A DNA stretch of 64,000 nt from Anas platyrhynchos (taxonomy: Eukaryota; Chordata; Aves; Anseriformes; Anatidae): positions 45,919,501-45,983,500 of the forward strand of contig NC_092591.1 of the NCBI RefSeq assembly GCF_047663525.1, in the 5' to 3' direction. The translations under genes were made by a program, and so were the position numbers. Shown piece by piece: positions 50,401 to 60,800 of this stretch; positions within the stretch are counted from its first letter, which is position 1; each line of letters opens with the position of its first letter. The notes below the pieces were generated by a model. It was given only the letters and a program-made list of their open reading frames with translations. It was not told where the DNA came from and did not search any database.

Positions 50401-52948
50401 AGATGGTGGGCAGATGGTAGGGATTTGCAGTGACACAGCTGTTTTTAAAAATAAAGAGGTGGAAGAGGAGGCATGATTACAGCTACACACACATTCCTAA
50501 GCCTGTTCACACAGGAATAAAAATTAAGCTAGCAGTGGGAAACAGTTTGCACATTTCTTTCCTTATCGTTTGAATGGACATTAAGAAACTTTTACAAATA
50601 ATCAGCACCTTCAAGTTCCTTCTCCAAAAAAATAGTTTTCTAAGTAACCATAAAACAAAGCTGACAGCAGAAATACTAAGCCACGAGATACTGAAAGGGC
50701 AGTGTCAAAATTGCCTTTACTGCCTCCAAATAGCACATTTTTGCCATAAACCTTACAGTCCAAAAAGACAGGTGTAACATCAAATAAACACTGTAAATGA
50801 TGCTAACCATTTGAATTTCCTTACTATCAAAGGCTCTAATTTTTCACTTATTTTTTTCAGATGTTACCAGTAGATTGCATAGATAGGCAATGCAATGAAC
50901 AGTGGTATGTATGGGGGTTACTGTAAATTTAAGAGCATAGGGGTGGGGTAGGAAAGCATCCAAATTCAGTACGGTATCAAACACCGGATATGAACGTAGC
51001 AAAAATGAGAAGATTTTTGACCTAAGCAGTAATTTTTATAAAAAGACTTAGTTTCATAAAAGACCTTCCATTTATTTTAATATGTATTTTAATACATGTC
51101 CCCTTACACAATCACACAGTTTGTGTTAGGTAAATGGTAAAAAGATTGCTCATCTAGTGTGAAAGCATGCCTTTACCAGAGAACCTGGTGAAGCTACTTC
51201 TTGACTAGTTATTGATCTCTGTGCACAGGATTAACTCTCTCAGCTCCATGTAAGCTGCTCCTAGATCTAGGAAACGTTAACACTAGATACCACTGGAACC
51301 AAACGGGCAATCTTTTGATCACTTCCCGCATACTCCAGTCACCTTTCCCACATTTCAGCAGCTCACTTTCCTCAAAGTATTAAAAAAGACTTGTCAGCAT
51401 AGACAGACTTCTTGCTACCTTCAAAACAAACAAACAAAAAACAAAAAGCTAATTTTCTGAAGGTATTAACGGGGATCCAACACAGGAAGAAGATTATCCA
51501 GCATCTACCCACTAAATACTTTACACCTACCTCCAGAGCTACCGATGCTGGCTTTTACTGGGTATTGTACTGAATGAGCTGCGGCAGAAATCCATCACAA
51601 AAATGGTTCACTCCACACATTTACTCCACAACACGTCCTTTTGCGTTGTTTGAACTGCTCCCAATCCAAAGACAAGAGCAAACTGATTAGCGTAGGTGCT
51701 GCCTAGCACACAAAACTCACTCGACATCTGAAGACATTTAAATTAATTTTATTTATACCAGGTTTTCAAATTCAGAAATATTTGAAAGAAATTCAATACT
51801 TAAAGACAGGTGCTACATTGATGATCTTTCATCCATCATTAGTGCCATGTTTTCACTCTACAGTCATTAACTCTCCACCACAAACTAAGGGGAAATTACA
51901 AAGTTTATGAAAATAGGCAGACATGAAAATTTGGTTTATACTGGAATTGGTGTAAGAGAGTAAAGCTTATCATCAAGTTGTGGCAATTTGATTGCTGCTG
52001 TATTCCATTACTGGTTCTGAGCAGAAAAAGACTCTTCCATTTGGAGGAATTGACACTCTGGGTTTTAACTGAACATAGCCCACATCTGTTCAGTGATCCG
52101 ACTAGGAATGATTCGTTCACTGAAGTCCTTGTAAGTTTAAACTTTGCATCTCCAAAATTGCCACAACCACAAACCTCACCTCGTCACCCTCGTTTCGGAC
52201 TTAATTGCCCTTTTCAGAGAAATCAAGCCTGTATGCCTATACCTCTTCCAGGATTTACCAAATCAAACAAAGCAACTGCTGGTTTTGAAGTATTTCTTAG
52301 AAGAAAAATGTCATTTCTGCACATGCTACTCTCATGAAAATTGCATTTAACGTTTCTTTATCAATAAAGTAACTGAAGCCAAGATACCCAAAAGTCATGT
52401 CGACATGGAGATACACAGAAGATATTCAACTTGAGAGGATTTTCCTCCACTTCTAGATCACAATGAGGCCCTCACCATTTTGCATAATGACAGAAAACAA
52501 CAGCTGACAACCCATTTTGGAACAGATGCCAGCTGTCTCTCATTTGTTTTATATTTTGAACAGTAACAGTTCTGTAGCACTTTATTGTTGCTTTAAAAAA
52601 TAATAATAATAATAAAGCCATGTGAATTGGACCTCACATCAGTCAATCATTTCAAGAACAAACTGAAAGCAAGCTGATTCTTTTTAATCCAAAACCTGTT
52701 TTGGTAGGAGTTCTGAATCACATATAAATACAGTTTGTGCTTCAATTTTATATCTACTTGGACTGAGTGCATATACAACAAAGCTAGTTTAAAAAAAAAA
52801 AAAAGGTAACTTTTAATATTCAACTTAGAAGCCACAGACATCATCTTTCCAGACTGTTTGCAGCAGAGACAAACATTAAATTTAAACAGTACTGCTTAAA
52901 AAAGAAAAAAAAAAAAAAAGTTTAGTGTCTAAAATGAGATTCAAATGC

Positions 52949-52954
52949 TTTATT
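52949..52954 (-). terminator. CFL2: CFL2 distal poly(A) signal candidate
   Basis: AATAAA on the minus strand in the context TTTTAATAAAGCATTTG, about 2.26 kb past the stop codon. A T-rich tract follows about 35 nt on. Confidence 0.65.
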
Positions 52955-54396
52955 AAAATTTAACATTTTCAGTTTTGGCTTTTTTTTTCTAAAGAAACCA
53001 TTTATACCTTGTGAAAATCAGTTAAAAGATGATTTTTCATTATACTGAACTCAAGTCAAACATAAAGCACAAAGTAGATCTTTACATTAAACTGGGCTTT
53101 GCACACAACATGAATGATCAGAAATAAAGAGACTATTTTGAGGAATAAAAAGCTGTTTTTTCTTTTTCTTATATATAGACAACATGCATACCATCAGTTA
53201 CTTTTCAACCTTAAAAGATACCTGAAAGGAGAGTTTTGTAGAACAAAACCAAGACTCATCGATACACTTAGTAAGTCAGTGGTCATCATGCCTTTTTAGT
53301 TAAATTCTAGTAAAGTTTAGTCTACATAGAACAGCCAACACAATGAGGTGTGTAAGTCATGGGGATAGCTAGAAGCCTGAAATAAAGTCTTAAAGTTCTA
53401 CAGGACAAGAAAGCCTAAACGCAGTACCATTAAGTTATTTACAATAAGAAAAAATAATAATAGAACTGATGACTCTCTGCCTCATCGTTGAAAAAAGGTC
53501 TATGAACTGAAAATAAAAGGCCGATAATTAAAAGCTCGACAGTTCTACTCCACCAACTTTTTAAAATAAGGTAATGATAAAGAGCATTCCTTCTAGCAGC
53601 ATGTACATTTCAGCTGTGACTGGCTGCCTAACAGAGTGCCTTTATGCATACCAGTAGAATCATGTCCAGTTTTGCCATTTGTGGATAACGATGACAAGAT
53701 ACAAAAGCATGTGTTTGCCATAAATAGCTCTGGCTAAGGGAGGATTGCTCACACAGAGCAGATCAAATTCTCTATAAGGAGAGCATTATTTGGCCCTCAG
53801 CCAAAACATGTCCCCAGTGCAAGCCTCGGTAGTGGCAAACACTTTCCAGTTCTATTTACATAGAAGTTAACAGTTCATCTAGGATATTTCTTGTACCGAG
53901 TCAGCATTAACACTGAAGAAACAAAAAAAAAATACCGATTCGTACGCTGCATATCGTATGGCTGTCACGACACATCACCCTATCGACAGACAGAGAGCGG
54001 TTAAGATTTCACGTACGGTTTTGCTCTGACATGTAGAACTTTAAGAACATTCAGGTACGGAACACACTGCGGGGTTTATTACTTGGTATTTCTGAGTTCC
54101 TGACACAAGTGGTTCGTGGAGCTAATGGTCTCTAGTAGCGGTAGCTTCTCTAACGGTAAACTAGGAACGGGTCCTTCATCGAGTGATCGGAATAGAGCCA
54201 CAAAGGATAGTAAAGCAGTGCCTAAATCATGATTAGGAATGAAAAAATTGCATTATTTATGATGAGATTAATGATTGTTTAACTTTACAATACTTTCCAC
54301 AGAAGTTAAGTTATTTGAAATATGCTTAAATTAAACATACTTAAAAACTGTATTTTCCAATGAAAACAAGGCAACATTCTGTAATAAGCCACAAGT

Positions 54397-54402
54397 TTTA
54401 TT
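54397..54402 (-). terminator. CFL2: CFL2 proximal poly(A) signal candidate
   Basis: AATAAA in TTGCAATAAAACTTGTGG, about 0.8 kb after the stop. A GT-rich element follows at once. A further AATAAA lies at 54080-54075. Confidence 0.45.
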
Positions 54403-55213
54403 GCAACGTGGCCAGTTTTTGATCTCAAAAACAATGTTCCATTTAAGGCTCTTTTTAATACAGAAATTGCCATCATGACTGATGTTTTACAAAACTTTAG
54501 TGTTTCAAGACTCACATGGTAAACAGATAACTTCTACTCCTGATCAGTAGTGTACATTCAATGGAAAACAAAAGGCATCGTAACAGCTACTTCATTTATA
54601 AAGATATGCATGTAACAGGAATGAAACTGAGGTACTACAATAATTTGATGACACAGTTACAGCAACTTAATTGGCATTCCTTTGGGGGGGAGGGGCGGGT
54701 CAAACATATTACAAAAAAGTGCTTTAAATGCATAGTGTTGTGTGCTGCCATGTCACAAAAATAGGCTTGTCAAGGCAGGTGAGGTGTATGAATGCACAAG
54801 AGCCTCATGGAACTGCAATCAAGTGCAACTGTAAGTAATACTGTATAGAGTCTACCATCCGACCAGTGGACAATACTTTCAAGGCATTCAATTAGCTTAC
54901 CCTTTGCTGTCTGCTAGACTATTCACATTAACTATCACATTCATTGTACATGTTGCAAGGAATGCATGCAACGTCAGTTTTGGCTAAGAGTGTGACGTGA
55001 AAGCATTCCTTGGATCCTACATAAAACTACCAGGATTAAACAGTCTAATGGCAATCACTGGTAGACTGCTTAACAATGACATCTCCTTCAGGGGCATTAG
55101 GGAAGGGACTTATTTTTTGAGGAGGGAAGGGGAAAGGGAGTCTAATACTATTCCAATTGAACGAGCTGCAGAAATGGAAGCTCCTTAGATCCAGATGGCA
55201 CTTGTCTGTCTTT

Positions 55214-55326
55214 TTATAAGGGTTTTCCTTCAAGTGAAACTACCACGTTGCCTCCCAATTTCTCTCCAAGTGTTGAACGGTCCTTAATATCATCCAAACC
55301 ATTTACTTGCCACTCATGTTTAATAC
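55214..55326 (-). CDS. CFL2: CFL2 coding exon 4 (terminal)
   Basis: Completes G130 and encodes 131-166, [20 protein letters not shown] to LEGKPL, with a TAA stop at 55216-55214. The acceptor is CTTTCAG/GT. Confidence 0.97.
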
Positions 55327-56931
55327 CTGAAAGACAGACGGACAACAGGACGTTTGTGAGAACCTCAGCCTCTAAACGGCATTGCAGCTAATGACCGAAA
55401 CGTTTTTAGGCCCATACCTGTAAATTTCTTTTTAATGGCATCTTTAGAGCTTGCGTAGATCATCTTGCTTTTTAAAGGCGCACTTTCAGGAGCCCTTTAA
55501 AGAGAAGAGAAAAGAAAAAAACCCACCACCAACAAAACAGTTATTCAATCACCCATTGTTAAGTCACGAAAATTCAATCTTAACTATGAGCTTTGCTTTT
55601 ACACACCAGAATATAAATACCAGGTCTTCTTTCTTAGATTCCTTTGTCTCATATGTGGCATCATACAAAGCGTATCGGCAATCATTCAGTGGTAGCAACT
55701 TCACAAAGGCTGTGTAGGGGTCCTCCACGGTATCTCCAATGTCACCAACCAGTATCTGCTTTGACTCCTCTACAATTATTTGTTTTTTGTCATCACTTAG
55801 GCAGAAGAGAACGGCTTTCTTTCTTTTTTTAATCTCTTCTGGGGTTGAAGATTTCCTTACTTTCATGTCATTAAAAACCTTTATGACTTCATCGTTCACT
55901 GTTACTCCAGAAGCCTGTAAAACGAGATCAAAGGAATAACTTAAACACCAAAAATTAACACTCTCTAAGCAAGACGACAGCCCACAGCGCTAGATAAAGA
56001 AGCCCACCCGCCCTGCAAGGATAAAAACACTATACTCAACCTGGGCACACCACGAGTTTAGTCATCTCTGTGGGACCAGTGCAGAAGATACAAGGCAAGG
56101 CAAATTCTGCACGCTCGGCATCTTCAACTTTAATCCTGCACGGCGCTTTTACAGAGCTGGGCTTTTACAGAGCTGGGCGTACAGCCGTGCTGCCGCAGCA
56201 GCCTCCTCTCCCTGGCCGTGCATTGGGGGGGCAGGGAGGTGCACAGGGAGGCTTGCAGCTTGGGGCCGGGGTGGTTTTTTTGTTGGTTTTTTGTTTGTTT
56301 TTCCCACCCCGATGGCACAGCCGCTCCGGCAGCAGCGCATACCCCGCGCCGTCATGCCCCTGGCTTTGCGGCGCGCTGTCAGGCTCCGCCAGCAGCAGCA
56401 GCAGAAATGCTTCCTGCATTGTGTCAGCCCTGACACGGCGCTTTAAAGCCTCCCCAGCCCCATCCCGCCCGGCCGGGCGCCCTCCTTCCTTCCTGCCGCC
56501 CCCACCCAGCCCCGGCAGAGCCCCGGAGCCCGCACCGAGCCCCCAGCCCCAGCCCCAGCCCCAGCCCCCAGCCGCGGGCGGCGCCGGCTTTGTCCCGGGG
56601 GGGGCCGGGGCCGCTCCCCCCGCTTTGTTCGCGGCGCGGAGGAAGGAGAGGGAGGAGGGAGGGAGGCAGGGCCGGCACCGGAGCCCCCCGGGCCGAGCGG
56701 GCGCCCCCCTCCCGGAGCCCCCTCGCCGCCGTCCCCCCGCAGCGGGCTAAAATTAGCCTAAAATGGCCGCCGGAGCCCGCGGGGCCCGAGCCGAGCCGCG
56801 CCGGGCCTGCTCAGCCCCTCGCCCCGCCGCGCCGCGCCGCCCCCGGGGCCGCCCTCCCGACCTCCTTCCTCCCGTCCCTTCCCGTCCCGTCCCGTCCCGT
56901 CCCCGCTTCCCTCCCCGCCCGCCCTCACCAT
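55214..56931 (-). CDS. CFL2: CFL2, cofilin-2 (muscle cofilin; 4 coding exons, complete)
   Basis: The join on the minus strand is 56931-56929, 55914-55607, 55494-55418, 55326-55214. This is 501 nt, or 166 residues, the same length as human CFL2. It is a single ADF-homology domain. Visible features are Ser3 in MASGV (the LIM-kinase site of cofilins), the nuclear signal KKRKK at 30-34, the long actin-binding helix [17 protein letters not shown] (112-128) and the C-terminus [14 protein letters not shown]23, S24, T25, P26, A-rich differences and DDKKQ mark it as CFL2 rather than CFL1 (judged by recall). Cofilin-2 binds G- and F-actin, severs filaments and maintains sarcomeric thin filaments. Exon 1 holds only the ATG, as in other cofilin genes. 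The gene is intact, with very short introns 2 and 3 (112 and 91 bp). Confidence 0.98.
55418..55494 (-). CDS. CFL2: CFL2 coding exon 3
   Basis: A 77-nt exon, the size typical of cofilin exon 3. It completes W104 and encodes 105-129, [20 protein letters not shown] onward to KKKFT. The acceptor is TTAAAG/GG and the donor ACAG/GTATGG. Confidence 0.96.
55607..55914 (-). CDS. CFL2: CFL2 coding exon 2
   Basis: Encodes residues 2-103 and two bases of W104. The acceptor is TTTTACAG/GCT and the donor TTCTG/GTGTGT. It carries Ser3, the KKRKK signal and [14 protein letters not shown]. Frame-reading past the donor adds a spurious tail in ORF predictions. Confidence 0.97.
55915..56928 (-). other. CFL2: CFL2 intron 1
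   Basis: A 1.0-kb intron, mostly inside the CpG island. It includes CAGCCC (56526-56573) and CCCGT (56871-56905) short tandem repeats, and a MEF2-like site near its 5' end. Confidence 0.85.
56747..56756. promoter_or_regulatory. CFL2: MEF2-type site in CFL2 intron 1
   Basis: CTAAAATTAG is an exact match to the MEF2 consensus YTAWWWWTAR. It is an AT island in GC-rich DNA, about 175 bp inside intron 1 of a muscle-expressed gene. A YY1-like AAAATGGCCGCC follows at 56760-56771. Binding is inferred, not shown. Confidence 0.55.
56929..56931 (-). CDS. CFL2: CFL2 coding exon 1 (initiator ATG only)
   Basis: The exon ends GGCGCCATG and is followed by donor GTGAGG. After splicing the context is GCC ATG G, a good Kozak match. 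Cofilin genes share this arrangement. Confidence 0.9.
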
Positions 56932-57410
56932 GGCGCCGGGGCGGCGGCGGCTGCTGCCTGCGCTGCGGGGCTGCTGCGCGCCGGGGAGCGGAGCCGCTGA
57001 GGGGAGCGGCGGGGAGCGGAGCGGAGCGCGGCGCTGCGCCGGGGGCCGGGCGGGCGGGCGGGGACTGGGCCGGGCGGGGATGAGCCGCGGCGGCCGGGGA
57101 GGGGAGGGAAGGGGAGGGAAAAGGAGGGGAGGGCCCCTCACATGCGCAGCGCCGCCACCACGTGCCCGGGCCCCGGCACCACAGCGCCCCGCCCGCACCG
57201 CCCCATGGCGGCCGGCGGCGGCCCCACAGCGCTGGGCACCGCGGGCGGCATCGCCTCGCCTCGCCTCGCCCCTTATCGCCTCCAGCCGCAGCCCCGCCGC
57301 CTGGCTGATAGCGCTGGGCGGGGGGGCAGCGCGGGCTGATAGCGGGGCGGCTTCCAGGAAAGAGGGGTCCCCTCCTGTGGCACCCAGCGCTGCCCGGGCT
57401 GGCTGGTTGG

Positions 57411-57462
57411 GTCTGACTGGGACAGACTGGGACTGACTGGGGCTGACTGGCTGACTACAGTC
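57411..57462. repeat. CTGACTGG short tandem repeat
   Basis: About six imperfect copies of an 8-10 bp unit (CTGACTGGGA, CAGACTGGGA, CTGACTGGGG and similar). Confidence 0.8.
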
Positions 57463-57695
57463 AGCACCGGAGGGCCGCAGGGCTCCTCACGCTGCCCGCA
57501 CACACGCCAGCAGCATCGGGTCCAGGGATGAGGACCCGGACTGCATGTCTGAGCTGGGAAAGTTGTCCATGACACACAGCTCAGTCTTCAAATGTGATCC
57601 GTGCTGCTTTGTGTTTAAACAATTGGGATAGGTGAAAAATTACTACATAAATGAACAGCACAAACCCTCAGCTGGGTAACTCTCCAGACAGTTTT

Positions 57696-57835
57696 ATCAC
57701 AGAATGGTCAAGGATGGAAGGGGGGCTCCAGGACCTCTGGGGGTCATCTGGTCCAACCCCCAGCTCAAGCAGGGCCGCCTCATCGCTGGCATGTACTGGG
57801 ATATTCTCATTACATGCACAACCCACGTAGTGAGT
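57696..57835 (-). mobile_element. CR1 LINE 3' fragment
   Basis: TCACAGAATGGTCAAGGATG, then CCTCTGGGGGTCATCTGGTC, CAACCCCCAGCTCAAGCAGG and GCCGCCTC is the reverse complement of the CR1 3' end. The element therefore points to the minus strand. It is truncated and non-coding; the far edge is uncertain. Confidence 0.9.
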
Positions 57836-57839
57836 TTGA

Positions 57840-60800
57840 AGTGATCTCTACGCACAGGCGAGACAAGCCCTGAAAACATTGTGAAGACATTACTTAAAGG
57901 CTTTTGCCTTTGTTTCAGTTTTTGTTTAGCTTAGCTTCTGCTTCCTGGGAAAGATTTGGTAAAGGAAAAGAGATGCTACTGATAGCATCTATGATAGAGG
58001 AGGACACAGCCAGTACAGTGCCATGACCGTCACTAACAAGCTCTCCTCAGACTAGGTCTTAGGCCTGGTTAAGGTAATATTTATTTATTTTTGTTTGGTT
58101 GGTTGGTTTTCCAATGGAAGGTGTCACAGTCCCCACTGCTGAAGGTAGGCTGGAGGAGCTGGGCAGTTTGGCTGCCTTGCCCAGCAGCACCCAGCCCTCC
58201 CTGGCTCTGCTGCTGTGCCTCCATCGTAGCTAAAGTCCATGTTTCCTCCCCCTGCTTGCAGCCTGAACTGACTTCGGACAGAAATCAGAAACTGCTGTGT
58301 CACTAAAAGCCAAAATAAATAAATACAAAGTGTTTATGGTTGACTTCAACCAACATAAGTCCACTGAGGATGTCTCTTCAGCCCCATTTCTGGGCACCTG
58401 CTTCTCACAGGCTGAGGTGAACGTCCCCTGCTCGGTATGGCAAATGACTCCCAGAACAGCACTTGTGACCCTGGAGTGTGTGACATGTGCCCTCCTGTGT
58501 CCCAAGTGCAGGTAATAGTGTAAGGCACACAGACAAGTGTAAAATACAGAGCTACTCTCCTCCTGCCCTTGCAGCACACCCTCACCACCCACACAGAGGC
58601 CCTTCCCTGCACTGCCAAGGCAGCAAGGCCAAAGGTGGAAAAGGAGCTGCACAGCCAGGGAGATGCTCCAGGGATGACAAGTCAAAACTGAGCATGACTC
58701 ACCCTCCTTCTTTACTGCCATGGAAACTGAATAATGAATCATAAGTGCTTGTTATGCTGTTCAGCTCTTCAGAGGGCCTGGGTGTGTTCAGCTTGCCTAA
58801 GCTCGTGCCACAGAAGCAGACCTGAAATGGCCAAAAAACTCCTTGCCATAAGGGAAACTATAAAATATTGGAGTGCCTGGGAACCACATCCCAGGTACTT
58901 CTAGAGCAAATGCACCTTAAGTGCATCTCACACGGAGAAAATTCCTAAATAGCTCCAAACCTAACAGTTCCTTCTCCAGACTTACGTTCACTTTAATGAC
59001 ACTGCAACCCTGATAACACTTCCAGACCCAAGAAATTTGGCTACCAAGTGAAGAATGCATCACAAACTCATGAACGCTGACACCCCGCCTGCCATGACCA
59101 GTGAGATGTTATCCCGTACCAACCTACCGGCACCAAGTCAGCAAGTGAAAATGCAAAGTCCAAAGGAACTGCTTGAGATGCGAGCAGTAGGATCTGGTTT
59201 TGCCTACCTTAACTCTCAGATCACGGCTGACATGCCTTGCTGACATGCTGAAGATCTGCCACGATTCCCCTGAAGCTGGCCTTGCTGGAAGCTAAGCTCC
59301 TGGAAACAAGGATGTGCTGCTACGTGAAGGTGCGATCTCGCAGTCCATGATTTCAGGAGGAGAGCTGCTGCGTCAAGCTTTTACATCTCCTTTTGCTCCC
59401 AGCCTGCCTCCACCTTCGGCACGGACTTCCACATTGACCTACCTGAGTGTGGGGCTCCTGGTGATCTCCTGTCCCAGCAGAAAGCCGACAGGCAGCGCTT
59501 CCAGCTCCGCAGGAGGCGACGTGACTGACCAGCACTGACCCGGAGTCCCAGCTGCCCTACTCCTGACGGTGTGATCCACCACAGAGAGGAGAAGCGGTCT
59601 GCCCTCTGCCCAGCTCCAAGCACCACCTCTCGGGCAGGCCCTCCTTATAGGTTTGCAGTCTCCAGCTCTGACCTGCCTGCTGAATTTCTGAGTGTTGCCC
59701 TCTTGTGGCACTGTCCCACCATCTGTGCCAAGGTGGAGGTGTATCCCGGCTCCTGGGGAACTTCCAGCTCCACTGCAGAACCCCAAAGATGCCTGATCCA
59801 GTTCTGTCTGCTTTACCCACACACAAAATGGGGCCATACCCAGCCACCCAACAACCACTGTCACCATGTGGAACCACCTGAAGTGTGCCATAAAATGAAA
59901 GCAGTACAGCTTCAGCTAGACCCTGCCTTGGGAAGAAAGGCTGTTACATGCCCAGAGTGCTGCTAACACAGACGCTGGATGCTGCATCACTGAAGAGCTC
60001 ATCCTTAGCACCTCTCAGTGCCACGCCAAGCAAGCAACGGTATTTTACAACCAGAAGACACCTGAGCAAACTCGGATAACACGTGCGACTTGACCAAACC
60101 CAGAGCTTTTCTGAGCAAGCTGGAAAACCTGACGAGTGCAGACACCTCTCCGAAAGGGAGATCTCATACCGTGCCTTTGTGCCCTGCTCTCAGCTGCACG
60201 CAAGCTCTCTCAGTTGTGCCACCTTCTGGACCAAAACGTGCAGCTGCAGCCCCGCAGCTGACACGGCGCTTTGCAGCAGGCTGTTAGCACAAGTCTTCTC
60301 TTGCCCAGGCCAAAAGCAGAGGCAGCACGGCCAAGCAGCCCCTGCCTCCATCCTGCCTCTGCGTGGCGTGCCAGGGGGCAGACAGAGGGGCAGGAGGCTG
60401 CTCGCATGGATGCTGGGCATGGGGAACCCATGGTGGGCTGGGGCCGAGCAGGGCTTCTGTGCCCGTTTTGTTACGTGACTCATGCTGTGTTGCCGCTCCC
60501 AGCCCTCACCTGCCTCGGCTACTTACCCTTGGCTACTGAAACCTCTTCAGGCCCGGGCTGGTCCGTGCAGGACAACTCCCTGCCTCCCGCATCGCCTTCC
60601 CCCTTTGATGCTCTCCTTCTGGGCAGATGCAGGCTCCATTAGCCTGTGGCAGCAAGGGGCTGCCGGGCTGTAAGGACAGCCTGCTGCGGGGAGAAGCTGC
60701 TGGAAGCAGCGGGGTCGGTCATTGCCCTGTGCTCCCACACAAAGCTGTGCAGAGGAAGGAGCTCCTCTCCCCGCCTGCCCAGCTAGAAAAGCCACTCGGG

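Larger units (their letters stand above)
42261..52929. other. intergenic SNX6-CFL2, second part
   Basis: AT-rich DNA with no recognised gene. It holds a short old repeat near 44.2 kb, a 10-bp inverted repeat at 44919-44946 and a possible decayed coding piece at 46983-47472. An A14 tract is at 42342 and an AAT run at 52597-52615. The longest ORF (45050-45586, plus) has no family resemblance. Confidence 0.55.
52930..55213 (-). other. CFL2: CFL2 3' UTR (about 2.3 kb, end estimated)
   Basis: Starts after the TAA at 55214 and ends about 20 nt past AATAAA at 52954-52949. The mammalian CFL2 3' UTR is of similar length. Proximal AATAAA signals at 54402-54397 and 54080-54075 could give shorter forms. 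It contains a CpG-dense block at about 53935-54190. Confidence 0.7.
56200..57350 (-). promoter_or_regulatory. CFL2: CpG island and promoter of CFL2
   Basis: About 1.1 kb of GC- and CpG-rich sequence around the CFL2 first exon, with GC boxes such as GGGCGGGCGGGG just upstream of the ATG. No TATA box is evident. TGCGCA (57143-57149) is an NRF1 half-site at most. Confidence 0.75.

Noticed and set aside
55564-55899. CFL2 ORF starting at Met in MNDEVIK and ending ...[13 protein letters not shown]
   Set aside because: The start is an artefact of reading into the acceptor side (VTVNDEV is the real sequence) and the tail is intron 2. The spliced model was used instead.
56070-57436. Long plus- and minus-strand ORFs (up to 226 codons) at the CFL2 promoter
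   Set aside because: GC-rich CpG-island frames without conserved motifs; the real exon 1 contributes only the ATG.
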